This document shows, piece after piece, positions 34,745 to 45,944 of a stretch of DNA of 64,000 bases (its first letter is position 1; every line of letters begins with the position of its first letter). The notes under the pieces are model-generated. The model was not told the origin of the DNA and searched no databases. It saw only the letters and a program-made list of their open reading frames with translations. This stretch comes from Trematomus loennbergii (lineage: Eukaryota; Chordata; Actinopteri; Perciformes; Nototheniidae): NCBI GenBank assembly GCA_012861695.1, contig JAAOOA010000002.1, forward strand, positions 30,772,873 to 30,836,872, written 5' to 3'. The position numbers were made by a program, and so were the translations under genes.

Positions 34745-36455
34745 GAGATGCGGCCCGACATATTCGCAGCACCATCGAAGCAAAATCCCCTGAGACGCTC
34801 CAGTGGCAAATTCAAGCGCAGAAAAACATCCTTTATGCAAGAAAAAAGTGTTTCTCCAGTTGAATCACTAAAAAATCTATTAGAAAGCTGCAGCTAATTC
34901 AGAACGCCGCTGCTCGAGTCCTCACTAACACTAAGAAAGTGGATCACATCACTCCTGTTCTGAAGTCCTTACACTGGCTTTCTGTGTGTCAAAGAATAGA
35001 TTTCAAAATATTGTTGCTGGTTTATAAAGCTTTGAATGGTTTAGGCCCAAAATACATGTCTGACCTACTGCTAAATTATGAACCATCCAGAACTCTCAGG
35101 TCTTCAGGACTGGTCAGCTTTCTGTCCCAGAGTCAGAACTAAACATGGTAAAGCAGCGTTCAGTTATTATGCTCCAAATATCTGGAACAAACTCCCAGAA
35201 ACCTGCAGGTCCGCTGCAACTCTTACTACTTTTAAATCCAGGCTGAAGACTTTTCTTTTGCCGCTGCTTTTAATTGAACTATTCACATCTTAAACTACAC
35301 TGTAACTTTTAACTTTTATCCATGTATTTTTTCTTTTAATGTTTATTTTATTATCTTTTCTTTTAATGACTGATTTTAAATGCCATTTTCATAATGTCTT
35401 CCATTTTTGTAAAGCACTTTGAATTGCCTTGTGTTGAAAGGTGCTATATAAAAACTTGCCTTGCCTTGAATCAGGTGCACTGTAAAATCCAAGGAAAGCA
35501 TTCACTGCCTCAAGTTTTGAATCCACGTATTGCAAAGTAATGAAAAATTGCTCTGATGTACTTATATCAGTGGTCGCATCTGCAGTAAGACCATAGAAAG
35601 AATGCTCTCTCGCTTCGGACACGATTTCTCTTTGAACAGCATGGGCTGTCATTTTGTACCGTATCGGACATCCAGTTGTCTCTTCGCTGCAGCCACCCCG
35701 GCATTTTGTCAATGTAGATGTCCGCTCCATCATGAGTTTCCATAGCACCCCATCTCGATTGTTATGGCCTCTTAATGATAGTCCTAAGCTGCCGATGAAT
35801 CTTACTGATCTGAATATTAGCTCTAGGACTGTTCTCGCCGTTGTTTGCTCTTTCTCAACTATGTCCGACAGTAGAGCATTAATGGGAGTGTTGTTGAGCA
35901 GCGAAGCAAGCATTCTCTCCGATTCTGAGTGAATGTCAGACAACTCGTGCTGGCTAAACTTTGTGGTTGCTTTACGCCAGTTACAAAAGCCTCCTACTGT
36001 AAATGAACTTGTCTTTCTGTCATTATGTCTTAAGCCCTTCTCTATGGCTTTGCAGCAGGTGAAGCAAAGAAGGTGTCTTTCTCCGTGACATAATGCACCC
36101 ATTTCCACGGGTAAACCAGCTTTTCTGAAATGACCGCTCGAAGGTCTCTGTCCCAATTTTCCTGAAAACTTATGTCTGGTCAACACGGCTCATCAACCCC
36201 AAAACGTTAGGTGTCGGGTCTAGCTTGTCAACTGCACCACCTGGTGTGTGGCCATGGCTAGCGTTAGCCACAGCTGAACTGCTAGCTCCAGTTTCCTCGG
36301 TGCTGCTGCTAGGAGGCTGGTGCTCGTTGGTGGTTTGTTGTGGTGGTGGTGGTGGTGGTAGACAAATGTCCTGCCCCTGCATCTTCTAATTCAATATTTT
36401 TAGCAGATTTAGCGTTTTTAGAGAGAAAAAATTCCGAGATAAGTTTTTGCGCCAT
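34745..36455 (-). pseudogene. hAT transposase (TTF-zinc-finger/DUF4371 type), broken (unit A)
   Basis: Starts at 36455 with MAQKLISEFFLSKNAKSAKN. A Thr/Ser/Pro-rich linker follows, then a zinc-finger-like region (LCFTCCKAIEKGLRH), FSQHELSDIHSESERM, and a DUF4371-like core (SLRGHNNRDGV, GLTADATTDISTSEQFFITL, LGFYSAPDS). The frame is interrupted by an L2 LINE at 34868-35465 and resumes at 34859 as TGETLFSCIKDVF through NLPLERLRGFCFDGAANMSG. A CA microsatellite then replaces the rest. Several one-base indels occur. This is a ZMYM1-like domesticated/transposon family, not a functional gene. Confidence 0.85.
34868..35465 (+). mobile_element. 5'-truncated L2-type LINE in hAT transposase (unit A)
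   Basis: The + strand encodes the end of a reverse transcriptase: LIQNAAARVLTNTKKVDHIT, PVLKSLHWLSVCQRIDFKIL, GLGPKYMSDLLLNYEPSRTL and YYAPNIWNKLPETCRSA. It finishes with a 3' end of the ggtgctatataaa type and ttgccttgccttg. An 8-bp target duplication ttgaatca flanks it (34860-34867 and 35466-35473). Removing it with one duplication copy restores the host transposase frame. Confidence 0.9.
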
Positions 36456-37934
36456 GTCAGTTAGTTGTGTTGTGTGCGTCACGTTAAAAGTAGCCGACTA
36501 AAAACTAACAACAAACCTTTTTTCCACATCTTTTTTATTTTTCTTCCCTTAAGCAAAATAATTTATTATATCGTTTTAAATTATCATTTGAATAATAATA
36601 TATAATATAAAATATAATCTCAGGCACAATGAAATGAAATAAATATATATAAAATAAAAATAAATTTCGCAATGTAATGATAATAAGAACAAGGCATGCA
36701 ATCAAAGGCAACAAACCTTTGAAATTGTGCCTGAAAGGGGCCCTATTCTGCAAATGTTCAGGTTCATATTTATATCTTGAGTCTCTGTGACATGTCTGCA
36801 TGCTTTAATGTTCAAAAAGCTCTTTATTTTTCTCATACAGCCTGTGCTGCAGCACCTCTTTATATGATATATCCAGTCTCAGATAGTATTACGCAAAGTG
36901 TTACGTGATTATGAGAGTGCTCTCATACTTGTTTGATTCTGAAATTGTATATATTTATATAAATATATAATAAATATATATCTGTGTGTATATGTCCGCA
37001 TCTGTAGCCTGTTATTGTCTCAATACTGCACTGTCAATTAATTAAAGTAAATATATAAGTCATCATGAACACAGTTCTGTCCATCAGACAGAGTGCTGCT
37101 GTGCCTCCTGTCATCATTAATGGACGTCTCTTTAAAATGACCGTTCAGAGGAGAGGATTTCTCATTTCTCTAAACGCCTGCTGCTTCCACTCCTCTCTCC
37201 TCGGTTCCCCTCCTCGACTCCTCTGCTCGCATCTCCTGTGGGCGGGACTAAGACACGAGGATAGGAGTTTTAATGCCATTGAAGACCACTTTTGACCAGA
37301 CTATGACACAGGTAAGCCATGTTAGCGTTTTAGCTACCTAGCGCCACATGTTTTGATGTCTGTTTTTGTTTATAAAGTCGCAAGTTCGTATCATAGAGTG
37401 ATAATGTATGTACCCATCGATTCTGTGTCATCTCACGATCAGATCAATGGTTGGATGTGCAGAATGGATAAATAATAAGGTTTTATGAGTGAGTTTCGGT
37501 GCAGTAAATCTGTTAGCATCTTTCGCTCGTTGCTAATTCAGAGGCTCAGCGTTAGCATTGTGGTTTCTTTGTTGAAAAAAAAAAAAATGATCAGTTAGAT
37601 GAGTTTCTTCCCGTTACATGGATATAAAACATTCATAGTTTATTAAATGAACATGCCCTCAGACACTGTTTCCTGCAAGAAGGGGGTGCAGTGGTAAAGT
37701 GCTATTTTTATAAGTGGGGAGTGGACCTGACACCCTCTAGGGGGGTCCGGGGGCATGCTCCCCCGGGAAGATTTGTTTTTAAATATTGAAGTTAAATGTA
37801 ATTTAGATGTTGGCCCTAGCCTGTACTTTCACAAAGTCATTGAGACAAAACTGCTGTTTTCACACTAAAATGAATTATTAAATTAAATCAGAATTTTCAA
37901 TATTTTCGATATTTTAGAAAAAAACTTTATACTC

Positions 37935-38800
37935 ACAAAGCCTTCTCCATAGCCACCGATTTGGACTTTCAGCTGAGGGAATATAGTGATGAGATTCTTC
38001 GCAAGGACCACGTTTTCAGTGTTGGATGGATAACTAAGGACAAAATGTGAGCTATTTATTTTTCCTTTTCAAAAGAATACAAAAAGTTCTAGCATACACA
38101 TATTACAAATGCGTGATGATAAAGCAATTGGTTATAAAGAATGTCCTTTGTATCAAGCAAATAAAAAACAAATGTGCGATATTTTTATAACCAATATATC
38201 ACTTAAATGCAAAAATGATATATAAACACATTTCATTCATATACTTACAACCCATGCCTCTCCACCAAGTCAGAGATGCAAACTTTGACAAGTTTGAGCC
38301 TGGTCTTCTCGGTAAGAATGCCATTAGTTTGCAGTTCATCAAATACTTCTGGAATTTTCTTCTTAAGTAGATCAGTTAGGCCATTCAGAAGAACTGGTTC
38401 TTGTGTAGGCTGAACAAAACAATAAGAGCAAGCACAGCACAAAGTAAAGTTCTGACCTGTGTGATTTTTTTGAAACACAATTTAACAAGCATGGTAAATG
38501 TATACCTGAGTTTGACAGACTTCTCTTAGGACAGGCTGAAGATCCGGTGCTTCAGAAAAGTGCACTTGAATCTGTCAAAGTTACTTATGTTCTCACTTCT
38601 ATCAACATCTATAAACTCTTGGAAGTCTGTGTTGTATTTTAAAATTCTATCAAGGACAAATCAAAATTCACCTGTTACTTCCAGGAGATGGTTTGTGCTT
38701 TGGACATTGTAGATTTTTCTTTTAATTTCCTTTCCATTCTTAAATGAAATTGCAAGGACTTTAACAGAATCCTGCTGCTCATTCCCGCTTCCTGGAATTA
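37935..38800 (-). pseudogene. fish-specific gene fragment (unit B)
   Basis: Duplicate of the fragment in unit A, with the same exons: 38245-38410 encodes PVLLNGLTDLLKKKIPEVFD and onward. Small indels separate the two copies. Unit C keeps only the LKVQIGGYGEGF exon, at about 43260-43305. Confidence 0.55.
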
Positions 38801-39299
38801 TAAGAAACATACAAATTCATCCTGTTGTTGACTAATCATATTATGCCAGATTAAATTAAATGAATCATCTATCATCTTCTAGTTAAACCCATTAATACAC
38901 ACATTATATAAGTTATAAGCAGTATGGTAATTTTAAGCTAATTAACTTCACCCATAAAGACAACTTCTAGAGAAGCACAGGGAGATTCTGCTCATCCTCC
39001 TGTGGCATTTTCTCCTGGAGGCTGGGTATTTCTTTATATTTTTAATTTGTATTAAAAAACATCTCTCCGCTGTGTCAGTGAGTATTTTACAAAGACTGAA
39101 ACAGCTCCCCTCTTAATTAATGTGTGGTGAAACATAGTATTGCATGCTGCACTCACTATAGAGAACAGAGATGCTGTGGGTCATTGTGCAATCATTACCT
39201 GGGAGGAGTCATATTCCAAGAAAAATTATACTGAATTCATGCTAAAACAATCATTGGAATTAGAAGAACATTGAGAAAGAATTGTGGTGCAAGAAGTAA

Positions 39300-39369
39300 A
39301 AAACACACACACACACACACACACACACCACACACACACACCACACACACACAACACACACACACAACA

Positions 39370-39424
<55 letters not shown>

Positions 39425-39439
39425 ACACACACACACACA

Positions 39440-39489
<50 letters not shown>

Positions 39490-39949
39490 CCCCCCATGAC
39501 AGTTGCTGCAGCATTTGGAAACCTTTGCTCACATACAGTACCAGTCAAAAGTTTGGACACACCTTCTCATTCAAAGGTTTTTATTTATTTAGATTACTTT
39601 TAGCGAAGACATCAAAACTATGAGAGAACATAATGGAATTATGTGGTAAACATGAAGGTGTTAAACAAACCAGTATATGATTTATATTTTCAGAGTAGCC
39701 TGCAACCATGGGCTGCTGTGCTCTCAGTGTTCCTGCCTGTTGGCGTCAGATGATAGAGCTGTTATAGTGCTTTATCTCGTTATGCACAATGTTGATTATT
39801 CTTTCAGAACTAGCTAAATACATGGGTAAAGGTTCTACTTGAGCCCAATTTGAATACCATAAAGAAGTATTAAAGCCAGCTCAAGCTAAATGTCAACAAG
39901 TTTGAACCTTGTGCAGACAAGCTGTATACACACACACACACACACAACA

Positions 39950-40010
<61 letters not shown>

Positions 40011-40019
40011 ACACACACA

Positions 40020-40072
<53 letters not shown>
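39300..40072. repeat. CA tracts and Tc1 end (unit B)
   Basis: CA tract 39301-39488, about 440 bp with the Tc1 terminus (cagtaccagtcaaaagtttg), then CA tract 39930-40071. Equivalent to a single inner unit of array copy A. Confidence 0.88.
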
Positions 40073-40073
<1 letters not shown>

Positions 40074-41785
40074 GAGATGCGGCCCGACATATTCGCAGCA
40101 CCATCGAAGCAAAATCCCCTGAGACGCTCCAGTGGCAAATTCAAGCGCAGAAAAACATCCTTTATGCAAGAAAAAAGTGTTTCTCCATTGAATCACTAAA
40201 AAATCTATTAGAAAGCTGCAGCTAATTCAGAACGCCGCTGCTCGAGTCCTCACTAACACTAAGAAAGTGGATCACATCACTCCTGTTCTGAAGTCCTTAC
40301 ACTGGCTTTCTGTGTGTCAAAGAATAGATTTCAAAATATTGTTGCTGGTTTATAAAGCTTTGAATGGTTAGGCCCAAAATACATGTCTGACCTACTGCTA
40401 AATTATGAACCATCCAGAACTCTCAGGTCTTCAGGGACTGGTCAGCTTTCTGTCCCCAGAGTCAGAACTAAACATGGTAAAGCAGCGTTCAGTTATTATG
40501 CTCCAAATATCTGGAACAAACTCCCAGAAACCTGCAGGTCCGCTGCAACTCTTACTACTTTTAAATCCAGGCTGAAGACTTTTCTTTTGCCGCTGCTTTT
40601 AATTGAACTATTCACATCTAAACTACACTGTAACTTTTAACTTTTATCCATGTATTTTTTCTTTTAATGTTTATTTTATTATCTTTTCTTTTTAATGACT
40701 GATTTTAAATGCCATTTTCATAATGTCTTCCATTTTTGTAAAGCACTTTGAATTGCCTTGTGTTGAAAGGTGCTATATAAATAACTTGCCTTGCCTTGAA
40801 TCAGGTGCACTGTAAAATCCAAGGAAAGCATTCACTGCCTCAAGTTTTGAATCCACGTATTGCAAAGTAATGAAAAATTGCTCTGATGTACTTATATCAG
40901 TGGTCGCATCTGCAGTAAGACCATAGAAAGAATGCTCTCTCGCTTCGGACACGATTTCTCTTTGAACAGCATGGGCTGTCATTTTGTACCGTATCGGACA
41001 TCCAGTTGTCTCTTCGCTGCAGCCACCCCCGGCATTTTGTCAATGTAGATGTCCGCTCCATCATGAGTTTCCATAGCACCCCATCTCGATTGTTATGGCC
41101 TCTTAATGATAGTCCTAAGCTGCCGATGAATCTTACTGATCTGAATATTAGCTCTAGGACTGTTCTCGCCGTTGTTTGCTCTTTCTCAACTATGTCCGAC
41201 AGTAGAGCATTAATGGGAGTGTTGTTGAGCAGCGAAGCAAGCATTCTCTCCGATCTGAGTGAATGTCAGACAACTCGTGCTGGCTAAACTTTGTGGTTGC
41301 TTACGCCAGTTACAAAAGCCTCCTACTGTAAATGAACTTGTCTTTCTGTCATTATGTCTTAAGCCCTTCTCTATGGCTTTGCAGCAGGTGAAGCAAAGAA
41401 CGGTGTCTTTCTCCGTGACATAATGCAACCATTTCCACCGGGTAAACCAGCTTTTCTGAAATGACCGCTCGAAGGTCTCTGTCCAATTTTCCTGAAAACT
41501 TATGTCTGGTCGACACGGCTCATCAAACCCCAAAACGTTAGGTGTCGGGTCTAGCTTGTCAACTGCACCACCTGGTGTGTGGCCATGGCTAGCGTTAGCC
41601 ACAGCTGAACTGCTAGCTCCAGTTTCCTCGGTGCTGCTGCTAGGAGGCTGGTGCTCGTTGGTGGTTGTTTGTGGTGTGGTGGTGGTGGTAGACAAATGTC
41701 CTGCCCCTACATCTTCTAATTCAATATTTTTAGCAGATTTAGCGTTTTTAGAGAGAAAAAATTCCGAGATAAGTTTTTGCGCCAT
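40073..41785 (-). pseudogene. hAT transposase, broken (unit B)
   Basis: Same structure as in unit A: start at 41785 and N-terminal part 41785-40804, then the LINE, then 40187-40073. Here the linker-to-zinc-finger stretch is open over 191 codons (41210-41785), whereas in unit A it is frameshifted, so each copy has its own small lesions or errors. Confidence 0.85.
40196..40795 (+). mobile_element. 5'-truncated L2-type LINE (unit B)
   Basis: Duplicate of the LINE at 34868-35465, at the same site with the same ttgaatca flanks (40188-40195 and 40796-40803). It inserted once and was then copied with the tandem unit. Confidence 0.9.
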
Positions 41786-42596
41786 GTCAGTTAGTTGTGT
41801 TGTTGTGCGTCACGTTAAAAGTAGCCGACTAAAAACTAACAACAACCTTTTTTCCACATCTTTTTTATTTTTCTTCCCTTAAGCAAAATAATTTATTATA
41901 TCGTTTTAAATTATCATTTGAATAATAATATATAATATAAAATATAATCTCAGGCACAATGAAATGAAATAAATATATATAAAATAAAAATAAATTTCGC
42001 AATGTAATGATAATAAGAACAAGGCATGCAATCAAAGGCAACAAAACCTTTGAAATTGTGCCTGAAAGGGGCCCTATTCTGCAAATGTTCAGGTTCATAT
42101 TTATATCTTGAGTCTCTGTGACATGTCTGCATGCTTTAATGTTCAAAAAGCTCTTTATTTTTCTCATACAGCCTGTGCTGCAGCACCTCTTTATATGATA
42201 TATCCAGTCTCAGATAGTATTACGCAAAGTGTTACGTGATTATGAGAGTGCTCTCATACTTGTTTGATTCTGAAATTGTATATATTTATATAATATATAT
42301 ATAAATATATATCTGTGTGTATATGTCCGCATCTGTAGCCTGTTATTGTCTCAATACCGCACTGTCATTAATTAAAGTAAATATATAAGTCATCATGAAC
42401 ACAGTTCTGTCCATCAGACAGAGTGCTGCTGTGCCTCCTGTCATCATTAAGGACGTCTCTTTAAAATGACCGTTCAGAGGAGAGGATTTCTCATTTCTCT
42501 AAACGCCTGCTGCTTCCACTCCTCTCTCCTCGGTTCCCCTCCTCGACTCCTCTGCTCGCATCTCCTGTGGGCGGGACTAAGACACGAGGATAGGAG

Positions 42597-43311
42597 TTTT
42601 AATGCCATTGAAGACCACTTTTGACCAGACTATGACACAGGTAAGCCATGTTAGCGTTTTTCTACCTAGCGCCACATGTTTTGATGTCTGTTTTTGTTTA
42701 TAAAGTCGCAAGTTCGTATCATAGAGTGATAATGTATGTACCCATCGATTCTGTGTCATCTCACGATCAGATCGTGGGTTGGATTGCAGAATGGATAAAT
42801 AATAAGGTTTTATGAGTGAGTTTCGGTGCAGTAAATCTGTTAGCATCTTTCGCTCGTTGCTAATTCAGAGGCTCAGCGTTAGCATTGTGGTTTCTTTGTT
42901 GAAAAAAAAAAAAAATGATCACTTAGATGAGTTTCTTCCCGTTACATGGATATAAAACATTCATAGTTTATTAAATGAACATGCCCTCAGACACTGTTTC
43001 CTGCAAGAAGGGGTGCAGTGGTAAAGTGCTATTTTATAAGTGGGGAGTGGACCTGACACCCTCTAGGGGGGTCCGGGGCATGCTCCCCCGGGAAGATTTG
43101 TTTTTAAATATTGAAGTTAAATGTAATTTAGATGTTGGCCCTAGCCTGTACTTTCACAAAGTCATTGAGACAAAACTGCTGTTTTCACACTAAAGTGAAT
43201 TATTAAATTAAATCAGAATTTTCAATATTTTCGATATTTTAGAAAAAAACGTTATACTCACAAAGCCTTCTCCATAGCCACCGATTTGGACTTTCAGCTG
43301 AGGGAATATAG
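42597..43311. repeat. composite tandem unit C, truncated
   Basis: Matches the first 715 bp of units A and B and stops within the YPSNTENV exon, exactly where a hAT element begins at 43312. The array's right edge was therefore cut by a rearrangement involving that element. Confidence 0.93.
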
Positions 43312-44564
43312 CAGAGGTGTGGACTCGAGTCACATGACTTGGACTCGAGTCAGACTCGAGTGACCAATTTGATGACTTTGGACTCGACTTGACAAAATCA
43401 CAAACACTTGCGACTCGACTTGGACTTGAACACCAATGACTCGGGACTTGACTTGGACTTGAGCCTTCTGACTTGAGGTGACTTGATAATTTAAACGTCT
43501 CCAACACGCCGATCGCGAGATGCGTTAGAAGGGCAGACTCCCGTCGGGGAGAGCAGAATCTTCAGCCGCTGCAACTCTTGCTGTGAATCCATGCAGGCAG
43601 GGCGGGACTTTATTTTGCTGAGCCACCATGCGGCCAATCATATGCAAGGACACACTAGGATCATACCATTATGTGAAAGAAGGGTGGGGGGCAGACGCTC
43701 CAAAGACAGCAGGTGTAATGTACAGGCCAGCTACAGAGCCACGGGGAGACGGGGAGCCGGATTTAAATGCAAGCACGTCGGAAAAAGACAAGAATTTGCG
43801 AAAACCGAAAAAAAAGCAGCATCTGGCTGCATTTCATGATATTGGAGAAAGCAAAGCTGAGTGCATGATTTGTAAAATGAAAATAACCTTCAGAGCGGTT
43901 TTTTTTTGGTAACCACTCAGGATTTATTGCCAGAGGTGGGAGAAGTTCAGATCTTGTACTTGAGTAAAAGTACCAGAGTGTAGGAACTCGGTTACAATAA
44001 AAAGTCCTGCATTCAAAATGTTACTCAAGTAAAAGTAGAAAGTATTATCATCAAAATATAGTTAAAGTACCACCTGCAGAGGGATGTAGATTCAGGTTTT
44101 TTTCCGCATAAAGACCGCCTCGCTGCACATTATCCCTTGCATAAAGATAGATTGTGGGTCCCTTATAACATGTACACTGTGGAAATAAACATTCTGGTTA
44201 CCTCAACATCAGGGATCTTATACATTAAACTCCTTCTGAATCAAACCGTCACGGTAGCCTTACCTTACTGATCCTCTTAAAATAGAAAAAAACACGTTAC
44301 TTTACCAGCAGAGAGAAAATGGATTATTAAATTATTAATGTGACTAATAAAGAGCAGTTTGATTATTAAGTATTATTCTGTTGATCGATGTCATTACATT
44401 TGTTGAAAAGCACATAAGGACTTGTTTAAGACTCGTTTTGTCAAAGTTAGGACTTGGACTTGACTTGAACTTTCCCATCCTGACTTGAGACTTGACTCGG
44501 ACTTGAGCGCAAAGACTTGAGACTTGACTCGGACTTGCAAAACAATGACTTGGTCCCACCTCTG
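43312..44564. mobile_element. hAT element with BED zinc-finger remnant
   Basis: The left end cagaggtgtggactcgagtc and right end gacttggtcccacctctg are inverted copies, with subterminal ggacttgactcgg repeats like the element at 16401. The + strand frame 43628-43912 reads LRKPKKKQHLAAFHDIGESK, then AECMICKMKITFR, the start of a BED-type zinc finger, then stops. A second hAT-type start (ccagaggtgggagaagttc, 43932) is nested inside. Flanking 8-mers differ (gaatatag and ctacttac), so one side has been rearranged. Confidence 0.8.
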
Positions 44565-44569
44565 CTACT

Positions 44570-45450
44570 TACAAATATCTGGGATTTCGTATTGAACAGA
44601 ACTTGTCTTTCAATTACACACCGAAAATGTTGTTTCAAAGCTAAAAATAAAATTAGGTTTCTTTTACAGAAATAAATCCTGTTTCTCTTTTCAGACAAGG
44701 AAACATTTGATATCTGCAACGTTTTTACTTGTATTAGATTATGGTGATCTGCTATACATTAATGCCTCCGACCAGTGCCTAAAGAGCTTGGATACTGTGT
44801 ACCATTGTGCCTTACGATTTTACTGGACTGTGGATACCGAGTACACCATTGCACTTTATATGCTGCTGCTAATTGGCCATCTTTGTCTGCTCGCAGACTT
44901 TCCCATTGGTTGGGTTTTATTATAAATCTCTGCTTGGGTTGGTTCCCTCCTACATTTGCACATATATGTGTCAAAGAGAAAGTCTATATGGCATGCGCTC
45001 CCAAGATTTTATTCAGATGCTGGTTCCTACAGTGAGAACAAAACTGGGTAAAACAGCTTTTAAATATGCTGCCCCCACAGCTTGGAACAATGTACAGAAG
45101 GAGCTGAAACTCTCAGATTTAATCACTATGGGGGAATTCAGGTCCATCTTAAAGGACAGAGAACATGACACCATTGGTAGATGTGAGTGCTCGTATATCC
45201 AAAAATCGTTTAAAATGTTGCCATATGTTGCAAATGTTGCCATATTTTTAATAGTTTGTTTTATTTCGCATATTGACTGGCTAATGTGCCATTTTATTTG
45301 TGTTTTACAGCTGTATTTGTCTGCCTGTCTTGTCTGTGTTTTATCTTTTGTAACTTTGTTCATGCTGCCCTTCTTGGCCAGGTCACTCTTGGAAAAGAGA
45401 TTTTAATCTCAATGAGTCTTTTTACCTGGTTAAATAAAGGATATATGTAG
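44570..45450 (+). mobile_element. non-LTR LINE 3' end (reverse-transcriptase C-terminus)
   Basis: Frames on the + strand read YHCALRF, LVPTVRTKLGKTAFKYAAPT and AWNNVQKELKLSDLITMGEF, typical of the end of fish LINE ORF2. It ends with atctcaatgagtc, then acctggttaaataaaggat. Several frameshifts; 5'-truncated. Confidence 0.75.
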
Positions 45451-45622
45451 ACACATGCATACTGAAGTGATAGAAGCCATCCTGTGGGCAAGTGAAGATC
45501 CCAGTGTCGGCCCTGTATCCCCTCCCTCGTTGATCAGCACCGTGGCAAACTTCAGCACTCCATCGCCAGACGGGTAGCTGTCCTCCACTTTCAGCTTGGC
45601 AGTGAAGGCCACAGTGCCTAGA
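45438..45622 (-). pseudogene. orphan C1q-domain exon fragment
   Basis: The - strand encodes LGTVAFTAKLKVEDSYPSGD, then GVLKFATVLINEGG. After a one-base frame change it continues GYRADTGIFTCPQDGFYHFS. This is the core of a C1q domain (VAFTA...TGIF...GFYHF) as in complement C1q-like and CTRP-type secreted proteins. No signal peptide, collagen region or flanking exon is seen. It sits between a LINE tail and a MITE, so it looks like a displaced exon. Confidence 0.8.
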
Positions 45623-45944
45623 GAGTGTGCAATGTAATGATAATAAGAACAAGGCATGCAATCAAAAGCAACAAAACCTTTAAAATTGTGCCTGAAAGGG
45701 GCCCTGTTCTGCTCATTTTCAGGTTCATATTTATATTTTGAGTCTCTGTGACATGTCTCCATGCTTTAATGTTCAAAAAGCTCTTTATGTTTCTCATACT
45801 GCCTGTGCTGCAGCACCTCTTTTCACCCTCTGTCTGAAACCAGAGCCCAGTCTGCTCTGATTGGTTAGCTGACTGGCTCTGTTGTGATTGGTCAACTGCT
45901 TAGAGATGTCCCGCCCCTATCACGTACAATGTGATAGAACACTA
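45623..45944. repeat. MITE-like repeat, also in composite units
   Basis: Matches 36672-36860 and 42003-42200 (caaggcatgcaatcaaagg, cttgagtctctgtgacatg, cctgtgctgcagcacctc). It continues into the segment that begins the duplicated block, so the block edges lie inside a dispersed repeat. Confidence 0.7.

Larger units (their letters stand above)
31357..37267. repeat. composite tandem unit A (5.9 kb)
   Basis: First of three head-to-tail copies; all start ttttaatgccattgaagacc. A-B and B-C joins share the same breakpoint (acacgaggataggag before ttttaatg). Contents in order: right part of a TTAA element, inverted hAT fragment, - strand exons of a fish-specific gene, CA tracts with Tc1 ends, hAT transposase with an L2 insertion, and a diverged copy of the DNA found downstream of the lipoxygenase genes. 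It is longer than unit B because of one extra inner CA/Tc1 repeat. Confidence 0.93.
37268..42596. repeat. composite tandem unit B (5.3 kb)
   Basis: Near-identical to unit A, with scattered single-base indels and differing CA-tract lengths. It carries one inner CA/Tc1 repeat where A has two. A few frameshifts in A are intact in B (for example in the hAT transposase N-terminal part) and vice versa. Confidence 0.93.

Noticed and set aside
42601..43000. Possible separate gene at each unit start
   Set aside because: The sequence is the right part of the TTAA element, also found at 51130-51560, with no conserved coding content.
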